Shown: positions 1 through 5,032 of the stretch, piece after piece
How positions within the stretch are numbered: position 1 is the first letter of the stretch
How the letters are laid out: each line of letters starts with the position of its first letter
Assembly: GCA_017632155.1 (NCBI GenBank)
Contig: JAGBRZ010000124.1
Coordinates: 1 to 7,925 of the forward strand
Source: Clostridia bacterium
GTDB taxonomy: Bacteria; Bacillota_A; Clostridia; Oscillospirales; CAG-272
Direction of reading: 5' to 3'
DNA: 7,925 nt
The notes under the pieces: model-generated
Told to the model about the DNA's origin: nothing
The model's database searches: none
What the model saw: the letters and a program-made list of their open reading frames with translations, nothing else
Position numbers and translations under genes: made by a program

Positions 1-1
1 A

Positions 2-157
2 TTGCAGCTCGGCATTGACGAGCGAACCGAGGAAGGTCGGACATGGATCGAGATGGAACTCGTCCGTCAGACCGTGATAGCAATTGAACAAATGAAAAAG
101 AACGGTGACTGTATTGCCGAGGGTGAACTCGGAGATGCGGTCACCGTTTCTGTATGA
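2..157 (+). CDS. C-terminal end of an unrecognised protein (5' end outside window)
   Basis: An open frame enters from the left edge and ends at TGA 155-157, giving 51 residues that begin LQLGIDERTEEGRTW and end AVTVSV. It is rich in Glu, Lys and Arg and includes a likely amphipathic helix around IEMELVRQTVIAIEQMKKNG. I recognise no family. The next gene follows after 15 bases with its own strong ribosome site, so the two are probably co-transcribed. Codon use is similar to the next two genes and less AT-rich than the module after position 1100. It counts as coding because it stays open to the window edge, in the same orientation and with tight spacing to the next gene. Confidence 0.6.
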   Translation: MQLGIDERTEEGRTWIEMELVRQTVIAIEQMKKNGDCIAEGELGDAVTVSV

Positions 158-172
158 AGGGAGGTGCTGAAA

Positions 173-358
173 ATGGATAAGATATTCAAGCAGCTCTATC
201 CCGGCGTGAAAGAAGAATGCCTGGAACGCGCATTTGAAAAGCTGAAAAAGAACGGTTGCCCAGCAGATGAAGATTTAATGGTATGGTTCGGCAAGCTCGT
301 GGCGGCAGAAATCCTTGAAGATGCATTGGGGAACGGTAGGCATGATGAAAACGATTGA
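173..358 (+). CDS. Small unknown protein, 61 aa
   Basis: The protein begins MDKIFKQLYPGVKEE and is acidic and mostly helical, with no signal peptide or membrane segment. I do not recognise the family. ATG 173 is chosen over an in-frame GTG at 164 because the ribosome site GGAGGTG (160-166) lies 6 bases upstream of 173 and contains the GTG. The final codons overlap the start of the following DUF6809-like gene by 14 bases, which suggests translational coupling in one operon. Small acidic proteins of this kind are common in the accessory parts of Clostridia integrative elements. A role in the element is likely, but its nature cannot be read from the sequence. Confidence 0.65.
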   Translation: MDKIFKQLYPGVKEECLERAFEKLKKNGCPADEDLMVWFGKLVAAEILEDALGNGRHDEND

Positions 359-626
359 CGAACTTTGGTACGGCAACGTCTCGCCCTTCGAGCAATGCAC
401 TCGAGGTGACAAGCGGTTGAAGGAACTACTGAAGCTGGTAGCCAGGAATCGCGAGGAGTTGGATGGCACGCTCACGGACAAGCAGAAGGAAACACTCGAA
501 AAGTTCGAGGAATGCATGAATGAAATGCATGGCATCACCGAGCGCGATGCATTCTACTACGGTTTCCGACTTGGAGTGCAGCTGATGGCTGAGGCCTTCC
601 TTCTGCCGATTGGCGAAGACGAGTAA
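345..626 (+). CDS. DUF6809-like small protein, 93 aa
   Basis: The sequence opens MKTIDELWYGNVSPFEQ and ends with ITERDAFYYGFRLGVQLMAEAF. That is the pattern I know for the DUF6809 family of Clostridia: an N-terminal (L)YYGN motif, a charged helical middle and a C-terminal ER-AF-YGFRLG motif. The family has no established function; it is common in mobile elements and prophages of gut Firmicutes. ATG 345 gives the usual family N-terminus. ATG 342 is possible, and a TTG at 315 would only add residues lying inside the preceding gene. The ribosome site is weak (TAGG, 337-340), so translation probably depends on coupling with the overlapping upstream gene. A terminator-like hairpin begins 11 bases after the stop. 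Confidence 0.75.
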   Translation: MKTIDELWYGNVSPFEQCTRGDKRLKELLKLVARNREELDGTLTDKQKETLEKFEECMNEMHGITERDAFYYGFRLGVQLMAEAFLLPIGEDE

Positions 627-637
627 TGGAAGCCCCC

Positions 638-676
638 CAAAAAATCAAGTGGCCATTTTGACCATTTGATTTTTTG
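638..676 (+). terminator. Terminator-like hairpin after the DUF6809-like gene
   Basis: Bases 638-652 pair with 662-676 in a 15-bp stem broken only by one G-T wobble (649/665), with a 9-base loop. The left arm starts with an A-run and the right arm ends with a T-run, so it can work as an intrinsic terminator in either direction. It begins 11 bases after the stop codon at 626 and closes the first operon. The GC content of the stem is low for a terminator, which reduces certainty. Confidence 0.55.
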
Positions 677-690
677 CTCATCTCTTGCAA

Positions 691-715
691 TCAATGGGTC
701 ATTTCGACCCATTGA
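691..715. repeat. Perfect 10-bp inverted repeat, related to the preceding hairpin
   Basis: TCAATGGGTC (691-700) pairs perfectly with GACCCATTGA (706-715) around the 5-base loop ATTTC. The hairpin before it has a similar core: GGCCATTTTGACCATTTG there, GGGTCATTTCGACCCATTG here. The two therefore look like diverged copies of one palindromic unit. No T-run follows, so this copy is not a standard terminator. A protein-binding palindrome or an RNA hairpin are both possible. Confidence 0.55.
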
Positions 716-995
716 AAACCAAGGTATAACAAGTCTTTTAACATTTTAATGTAAGGGCAGTATGTATTCTCATAAAGATGATTTATACTTCCAAAGGCCA
801 AGGTGTATCAAGGGCTTCGGAGCATTGTAAGAGGCATTTGAAGGGGGCTAAACCCCGTTTTTGACGAGATCAGGGCAGGGGTGGTACGTTTAACCCTTGG
901 AAGTGATTCGTTCCTCCCAAACAGGGGTTTGAACCCCACTTTCAGAACCTTGTAGGCGATTTTAGAAGAGGGGATAATGGCTCAAATTCTTTGCC
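716..995. other. Gene-free stretch with imperfect direct and inverted repeats
   Basis: No convincing gene lies between 627 and 1180. CCAAGGTATAACAAG (719-733) recurs as CCAAGGTGTATCAAG (798-812). Each is followed by a CATT..TGTAAG-GGC-like segment (742-758 and 823-834), and a shorter echo, TTGTAGGCGA, is at 950-959. Three GGGG...CCCC inverted repeats follow: 844-856, 877-898 (AGGGGT/ACCCTT) and 924-937 (GGGGTTTGAACCCC). The imperfect repetition suggests iterated protein-binding sites, a structured RNA or decayed sequence. I cannot choose between these. Confidence 0.4.
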
Positions 996-1024
996 GCAAT
1001 AATCAAAGAAAAGGCTTTCGAAAA
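996..1024 (+). repeat. Left copy of the 20-bp direct repeat GCAATAATCAAAGAAAAGGC
   Basis: Bases 996-1015 are identical to 4045-4064. The match continues after a one-base insertion with TTTCGAAA (1016-1023 and 4066-4073). Upstream, TTTGC also matches apart from two extra bases. The left copy lies upstream of the XRE-pseudokinase promoter and the right copy upstream of the LexA-like gene promoter. The two copies bracket the AT-rich module, so they may mark a duplication made when it was inserted, or a shared regulatory site. Confidence 0.75.
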
Positions 1025-1029
1025 TCGCC

Positions 1030-1120
1030 GAGTTGTCATTTCCTTCTTCGATTTCAAATTACCTGATTGTAGTTTAACGACAACTGAAATGACAACTCAC
1101 AATGTCAAATATGACTACAA
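1030..1120. promoter_or_regulatory. Operator-like array upstream of the XRE-pseudokinase promoter
   Basis: GAGTTGTCATTTC (1030-1042) and GAAATGACAACTC (1086-1098) form a perfect 13-bp inverted repeat 43 bases apart. Between and after them, GACAACT occurs at 1080-1086 and 1091-1097. TTGTAGT (1067-1073) is inverted as ACTACAA (1114-1120), which ends just before the -35 box. Such dispersed inverted half-sites next to a promoter are typical of operators for XRE-type regulators. Self-repression by the gene product is the natural inference but is not shown. Confidence 0.5.
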
Positions 1121-1124
1121 CCTA

Positions 1125-1153
1125 TTGACAGGTGGACAAGAACGTGGTATACT
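1125..1153 (+). promoter_or_regulatory. Consensus sigma-A promoter of the XRE-pseudokinase operon
   Basis: TTGACA (1125-1130) and TATACT (1148-1153) are 17 bases apart, with the start of transcription expected near 1160. The promoter lies across the upstream in-frame GTG at 1132, so that codon cannot be the start. It shares the ten bases CCTATTGACA with the promoter of the LexA-like gene (4099-4108). Confidence 0.8.
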
Positions 1154-1179
1154 ATGGTCACGAAAGGATGGTGACGAAA

Positions 1180-2937
1180 ATGTCAAATACAATGAAACAG
1201 CGCATGGAAGAACTTATGAAAAAGAAAAACTTAAGTGCTTCTGAGCTTTTAATGAAAATACATGATATGCTATACCCGGAGCAGCATAGAGAACGATATG
1301 AATTTTGTGAGAAAAATAAAGCTAATTTCTCTAAAATGATTGGCGGTGCTCGTCCGTTTAAGTTTGAATATGTGGTTCCTTTGGAGCGAATTCTCAATAC
1401 AACGATGGATTACATCGTAAACGGCGAAGAATCAAATGTTGGAATTCAACTTAGAAATAAAGGTATTGAATATACTGCTTATTTGAATGATTACGATGAG
1501 TATGTAAAATTAGGTGCTGAAACCGATAGCGAAGGGCGCTTAATTATTGCTAATCATGATGAGTATAACAAAAATCTTCTTAACTACATTATCGAATATC
1601 AATCCGAACAGGGTATTGCATACTTATATGACCATTTTGGATTTAGATATAGTGCAATGCATGGAGCTTTTAATTGCGAACCGCACATATATATTCATAA
1701 GCAAGATGAGCAGCTCATGATTTTGAAACTCTTGGCTTCAAAAGGGGAAACAGTTTTACTGTATAATATTATCAATCCTTATCAACGAATTGAGTACGAT
1801 TGGGAAAGAGATGATAATCTTCTTAAAAGCAAAGATTTCAGGGATCTTCTTCTGACAAGTGGCGATGTTTTAAAAGAGTTTTTGGATGATGCAACAATAG
1901 GCCTAACTGATGCTAATCGCAATCTTGTTTCTTCGAAGTATTCCTTTGATCAATGTATGTTTATCAATCCGATGCTTCAAGATATACTTGCGTTTGCGCT
2001 TGATAATCCACAATATTATGAGACTGCAATCCATGATATTTTGGATTTTGGAATTGCATACAATAAGAGAATGCTTGGATTTGCGGCAGAGAACTTCTCC
2101 TCTTTTGCACAAGAATTGAAGGTGGATGAGAAGGGATATATTGTTGACGGTTGGGCAAAAATCAGTAGCATATTGACATATGATCGTGCTGTAGATCCTG
2201 AAATTAACAATGCGATCAAAGAAAAAATCAAGACTCTTGTGGCGCAAAAGAACGCACTCTTAAACTTGGAGCAGCCGAGTGTTATGGCAGATACTATTAC
2301 AGCAGATGGAAAGTACATTTGGAGACAAGCATCCGAAAATGATGTTGAGTATGAAATGTACAAGCTTTGTGAGAAGCTGGAGATTCATGAGATTCCTAAG
2401 TATTATGAAACACGAGAAGGATTGGATCGTTTAGACTACATATCAGGCAGTGTGTTAAGGCATTGTGGAAATGCAAATTACAATCAAGTTGCTTCTTTGG
2501 TTTCTTGGTTGAAAAAATATCAGGACAAGCTCGGAGATGCTCTCTGTGGCAAAGTGTATGTTCACGGTGCATTGGATAACGATGCGGTATTGTTCGAAAA
2601 TGATGAGATCAAGGGCATTGTTAATTGGCAATATTGCGGAGTCGGCGAGAAGCACGAGGACTTCGTAGATATTCTTATCAATTGGCTTGATATCGGTTCT
2701 TCCATGAGAAAAAATGATGTGATTTATAGCACGATTGTAAAGCTTCTGAATGAATACGGTGCAACAGAAGAAATGCGCAACAACTTACCAAGCCTTATGA
2801 AAGAGGAGCTTGAACGAAGAATACATAGCCTTGATAAGGAAGCATGGAATTACGAGTATTGGTATGAGTATTACCGTCATGCACAGACCTTTCTGGAGCT
2901 GTATGGAGAAAGGATAAAAAAGGAGGCTCGAAATTGA
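1180..2937 (+). CDS. XRE-type DNA-binding domain fused to an APH-like pseudokinase, 585 aa
   Basis: Residues about 5-80 look like an XRE/Cro-type helix-turn-helix (MKQRMEELMKKKNLSASELL through LERILNTTMDYIVNG). Residues about 85-365 are an unrecognised, mostly helical region. Residues about 365-585 resemble aminoglycoside/choline-type phosphotransferases: an N-lobe around W381-R-Q-A with a YISGS hinge, then VHGALDNDAVLF at the catalytic loop and GIVNWQYCGVG at the metal loop, followed by EDFVDI. Against the family patterns HGDxxxxNVLF and IDWE, the catalytic Asp is Ala464, the metal-binding Asn is Ala469 and the second metal Asp is Asn482. It is therefore probably not a kinase and may bind a ligand or partner instead. 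ATG 1180 follows GGATGGTG and lies downstream of the expected transcription start; ATG 1168 and 1192 are alternatives. The stop overlaps the exonuclease start by four bases. I infer a self-regulating sensor-repressor. Confidence 0.7.
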   Translation: MSNTMKQRMEELMKKKNLSASELLMKIHDMLYPEQHRERYEFCEKNKANFSKMIGGARPFKFEYVVPLERILNTTMDYIVNGEESNVGIQLRNKGIEYTAYLNDYDEYVKLGAETDSEGRLIIANHDEYNKNLLNYIIEYQSEQGIAYLYDHFGFRYSAMHGAFNCEPHIYIHKQDEQLMILKLLASKGETVLLYNIINPYQRIEYDWERDDNLLKSKDFRDLLLTSGDVLKEFLDDATIGLTDANRNLVSSKYSFDQCMFINPMLQDILAFALDNPQYYETAIHDILDFGIAYNKRMLGFAAENFSSFAQELKVDEKGYIVDGWAKISSILTYDRAVDPEINNAIKEKIKTLVAQKNALLNLEQPSVMADTITADGKYIWRQASENDVEYEMYKLCEKLEIHEIPKYYETREGLDRLDYISGSVLRHCGNANYNQVASLVSWLKKYQDKLGDALCGKVYVHGALDNDAVLFENDEIKGIVNWQYCGVGEKHEDFVDILINWLDIGSSMRKNDVIYSTIVKLLNEYGATEEMRNNLPSLMKEELERRIHSLDKEAWNYEYWYEYYRHAQTFLELYGERIKKEARN

Positions 2938-3518
2938 ATTATTTATTCTTTGATGTAGAATGTGCTAACAGTTTTGACGGGGTGGGTAAGATATGTGAGT
3001 TCGGTTATGTTTTGACAGATGAGAACTTAAATGTTATCAAACAAGGGATTCATTTGATCAACCCGGATGCGGAATTTGATTGGTATGTCAAACATAAAAT
3101 AATATCTTATGCAATAAAGGAATATGAAAAAGCTCCCCAATATCCACAAATCTATAGAATGCACATTCAAGAACTTGTAGAATTACCGAATACGCTTTAT
3201 GTGGGTCACGGAGTAAGGGATGATATTAAATATCTCAACGATGAAGCCAATCGCTATAATTTGCCAAGATTTGAAAGACAATGTATAGACTCGTCTCAGA
3301 TACATAGGCGTTTTTATAATTTGCCGCAAACTAAAGGGCTAAAAGCCATCGTTAAAGAGCTTGAAATTGGAGATCATAAAAAACTACACAATAGCGAATA
3401 CGATGCGAAAATGACCTTGGAATATGTAAAAAGAATGTGTGAAGAAAGCGGCTTGAGTTTTGAGCAACTAATTAAAAAGCATACAAAAGGTAAGAAAAAA
3501 GTTGCTCGGGTGGTATAG
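2934..3518 (+). CDS. DEDDh-family 3'-5' exonuclease (DnaQ/RNase T-like), 194 aa
   Basis: All motifs of the DEDDh exonuclease fold are present: Exo I FFDVEC with D7 and E9, Exo II GHGVRDDIKYL with D96 or D97, and Exo III LHNSEYDA with H152 and D157. Enzymes of this family use two metal ions to remove nucleotides from 3' ends of DNA or RNA; the substrate here cannot be read. The protein is a single catalytic domain with a basic tail (KKHTKGKKKVARVV) that may contact nucleic acid. Translation starts at TTG 2934, since AGGAGG (2921-2926) lies 7 bases upstream and the next Met codons are too far inside the motifs. TTGA overlaps the upstream stop, so synthesis is probably coupled to the XRE-pseudokinase. 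It is AT-rich like the rest of the module. Confidence 0.85.
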   Translation: MNYLFFDVECANSFDGVGKICEFGYVLTDENLNVIKQGIHLINPDAEFDWYVKHKIISYAIKEYEKAPQYPQIYRMHIQELVELPNTLYVGHGVRDDIKYLNDEANRYNLPRFERQCIDSSQIHRRFYNLPQTKGLKAIVKELEIGDHKKLHNSEYDAKMTLEYVKRMCEESGLSFEQLIKKHTKGKKKVARVV

Positions 3519-3592
3519 GTATAATAGCTATATCAATCGCAAACTTGATTTATCAAATCCATAAAATAAATAAAATTGAAGGAGGTATAGTC

Positions 3593-3772
3593 ATGGGAAA
3601 AGGTGGACGTGGAGTATCCGGATATACTCACACCAAAGAACAATTAGATTATTACGCCAATCAAAACAATCCCAATAACAATGCATATTGGGCAAATCAA
3701 GACAACCATGCAAACCAATGTAATCCAAATAACGATGAGTATTGGCATAGCAGGGAAAAAGATGATGATTGA
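3593..3772 (+). CDS. Small Asn-rich protein with duplicated ANQxNPNNxxYW motif, 59 aa
   Basis: The protein starts MGKGGRGVSGYTHTKEQLD and then has two copies of a motif: ANQNNPNNNAYW and, after a short linker, ANQCNPNNDEYW. It ends acidic (SREKDDD). It has no membrane segment or signal peptide. I recall similar Asn-Pro-rich small proteins with NPNN motifs in Firmicutes but know no function. ATG 3593 is preceded at 6 bases by AAGGAGGT (3579-3586), one of the best ribosome sites here, so the in-frame upstream start at 3545 is rejected. It follows the exonuclease by 74 bases without a terminator, and its stop overlaps or nearly touches the next reading frame, so it probably belongs to the same operon. 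Confidence 0.7.
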   Translation: MGKGGRGVSGYTHTKEQLDYYANQNNPNNNAYWANQDNHANQCNPNNDEYWHSREKDDD

Positions 3773-3786
3773 CAAGAGGGATGATT

Positions 3787-3954
3787 ATGTTTGGAAGGTT
3801 TAGAGCCAATCAAGAGGAAGAACTTCGCTTAGAAAAAGAACGACTGAATAAAATGAGCGAAAAAGAACTTTTGATTGAGATGATATTGGAGTTAAAAAGA
3901 ATCGATCAGAAATGTGATGATATTGCAAGAAAAATTGTTATTTGGAGTAACTGA
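3787..3954 (+). CDS. Small coiled-coil-like protein, 55 aa
   Basis: The protein begins MFGRFRANQEEELRLEKERL and is almost wholly charged helix with heptad-like Leu/Ile spacing (LLIEMILELKRIDQKCDDIARKIVIW), so a coiled coil or helical hairpin is likely. I know no function. ATG 3787 is preferred because AAGAGGG (3774-3780) is 6 bases upstream; ATG 3781 lies directly against that site and is less likely. It is the last gene of the AT-rich module, and a strong intrinsic terminator starts 9 bases after its stop. Being downstream of the NPNN-repeat protein with only 14 bases between, the two small proteins may act together. Confidence 0.6.
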   Translation: MFGRFRANQEEELRLEKERLNKMSEKELLIEMILELKRIDQKCDDIARKIVIWSN

Positions 3955-3962
3955 ATAATTAA

Positions 3963-4004
3963 AGCCGATGAGGGATCGCAAGAAACCTCATCGGCTGTTT
4001 TGTT
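3963..4004 (+). terminator. Strong intrinsic terminator ending the AT-rich module
   Basis: AGCCGATGAGG (3963-3973) pairs perfectly with CCTCATCGGCT (3986-3996) around a 12-base loop and is followed by GTTTTGTT. It isolates the four-gene module from the LexA-like gene, which has its own promoter. Confidence 0.9.
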
Positions 4005-4044
4005 GAACAAAGTAAGTTGCCATTCAAGGTGCAGAATATGGTTT

Positions 4045-4073
4045 GCAATAATCAAAGAAAAGGCGTTTCGAAA
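4045..4073 (+). repeat. Right copy of the 20-bp direct repeat
   Basis: Identical at 4045-4064 to 996-1015, then TTTCGAAA (4066-4073) after one inserted G. It lies between the module terminator and the LexA-like promoter. With the left copy it brackets about 3 kb that holds the four-gene module. Confidence 0.75.
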
Positions 4074-4083
4074 TAACGAAACA

Positions 4084-4153
4084 AAAAGTTCTAAAATCCT
4101 ATTGACAACTCGCACATGGTATGATATAATAATAAAACCAAAAGTTCTAAAAT
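4084..4153 (+). promoter_or_regulatory. LexA-like gene promoter between two identical 14-bp operators
   Basis: TTGACA (4102-4107) and TATAAT (4125-4130) are perfect consensus boxes with a 17-base spacer. AAAAGTTCTAAAAT occurs exactly at 4084-4097, just before the -35 box, and at 4140-4153, just after the expected transcription start. Direct repeats placed on both sides of a repressor gene promoter are most simply its own operators. They do not match the usual Gram-positive SOS box (CGAAC-N4-GTTCG type), so the repressor probably has its own specificity. Confidence 0.75.
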
Positions 4154-4169
4154 GAGTCGAGGTGTCGTT

Positions 4170-4781
4170 ATGAGAGTGATGAGCGAGGAAAAGCTGAACA
4201 AGCTCGCAGAGTTTATCAAGCAGTACGCAAGGGATAACAACGGAGAATCTCCGAGCCTTGCGGATATCATGGATTACATGGGGATGGTCAAGTCCACAGC
4301 CTACCGTCACGTGCTGGAGCTTGAAAAGCGCGGTGTGATCTCTTACACCGGCAAGAAAACTCTGTCATCTCCTCTGCAAAGAAAGATGAATGTGATGTTT
4401 CGCAGGATCCCTATCGTGGGTATGATCGTGTGCGGCACCCCCGATGAACAGGAAGAGCACATCACAGGCTACCTCGCCGTACCCGAAGAGTGGATCGATG
4501 GCGAGTGCTTTCTGCTCGAGGCATACGGTGACTCAATGGTGGATATCGGCATTGACAAGGGCGACCTCGTGCTGGTCAAGAAGACCGAAACCGCCAAAGA
4601 TGGTGATGTCGTGGTAGCTCTCACCGAGGACGGCAACACCCTCAAGCGCCTGTTTTGGGAAAATGGCAAGCCGAGACTTCACGCGGAGAACAAAACCTAC
4701 ACGGGAAGAATGCTTAACTTCTATCCGAGAGAGCTGACGATACAGGGAATCGCCTTGAAGGTGATTAAGGACATTAGATAA
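4170..4781 (+). CDS. LexA-like self-cleaving (peptidase S24) repressor, 203 aa
   Basis: Residues 5-65 form a LexA-type winged helix-turn-helix (KLAEFIKQYARDNNGESPSL, then STAYRHVLELEKRGVI). Residues 80-203 form an S24/LexA-UmuD domain with a cleavage site at Cys88-Gly89 (GMIVCGTP), the nucleophile Ser122 in YGDSM and the general base Lys159 in GNTLKR. The length matches LexA. All residues for RecA-assisted self-cleavage appear present, so DNA damage should inactivate it. ATG 4170 is chosen because GAGGTG (4159-4164) lies 5 bases upstream; ATG 4152 would overlap the downstream operator. Placed before excision and mobilisation genes, it probably represses the element. It could instead be a general LexA homologue, but the mobile context argues against that. 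Codons are richer in GC than in the modules on either side. Confidence 0.9.
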   Translation: MRVMSEEKLNKLAEFIKQYARDNNGESPSLADIMDYMGMVKSTAYRHVLELEKRGVISYTGKKTLSSPLQRKMNVMFRRIPIVGMIVCGTPDEQEEHITGYLAVPEEWIDGECFLLEAYGDSMVDIGIDKGDLVLVKKTETAKDGDVVVALTEDGNTLKRLFWENGKPRLHAENKTYTGRMLNFYPRELTIQGIALKVIKDIR

Positions 4782-4798
4782 TAATTATGGAGGCAATT

Positions 4799-5032
4799 AT
4801 GGGATTCTTTTTTAAGAGCGATTCAGATAAAGAAGGAAGAGAATATTGTGGAAGAGCACAGAATGCTATCGAAGAGATTTTTGATAGCTACAAAAGATAT
4901 TCAGACGAAGATAAATGTGCTGTTAAGGGATTGGTAGAAAAATTAGAAACGCTTGCCAAAGACCTTGAACATTACGACAAAAAATCTCTGATAGACAATT
5001 TCAGAGATAGTATAAAAAGGATTTTTGGGTGA
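4799..5032 (+). CDS. Unknown helical protein, 77 aa
   Basis: The protein begins MGFFFKSDSDKEGREYCGRA and continues as a charged, probably all-helical chain (AIEEIFDSYKRYSDEDKC, then VEKLETLAKDLEHYDKKSL). No membrane segment is evident. I do not recognise it. ATG 4799 is preferred over ATG 4787 because GGAGG (4789-4793) lies 5 bases upstream of 4799 and overlaps the earlier codon. It starts 17 bases after the LexA-like stop and overlaps the membrane protein gene by four bases. It is visibly more AT-rich than the LexA-like gene and the zinc-ribbon gene, as is its partner, which suggests that the pair was acquired together. Confidence 0.65.
   Translation: MGFFFKSDSDKEGREYCGRAQNAIEEIFDSYKRYSDEDKCAVKGLVEKLETLAKDLEHYDKKSLIDNFRDSIKRIFG

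Noticed and set aside
778..864. 28-codon open frame starting MIYTSKGQGVSRASEH
   Set aside because: No ribosome site, very short, and it overlaps the imperfect repeats; it could be a decayed fragment but cannot be supported as a gene.
924..937. T-arm-like GGGGTTCAAACCCC on the minus strand, suggesting a tRNA or tRNA-derived attachment site
   Set aside because: No acceptor, D or anticodon arms can be built around it; two neighbouring GGGG...CCCC palindromes suggest a local repeat instead.
627..1124. CRISPR array
   Set aside because: The repeats are few, imperfect and irregularly spaced, and no cas gene is nearby.
1132..1179. GTG 1132 as start of the XRE-pseudokinase
   Set aside because: The codon lies in the spacer between the -35 and -10 boxes, upstream of the expected transcription start, and has no ribosome site; ATG 1180 fits better.
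1180..2937. Aminoglycoside resistance enzyme
   Set aside because: The phosphotransferase-like domain lacks the catalytic and metal-binding residues and is fused to a DNA-binding domain.
3520..3525. TATAAT as a promoter -10 box for the NPNN-repeat gene
   Set aside because: No acceptable -35 box about 17 bases upstream (the nearest, TTGCTC at 3502-3507, is only 12 away); transcription from the module promoter is enough.
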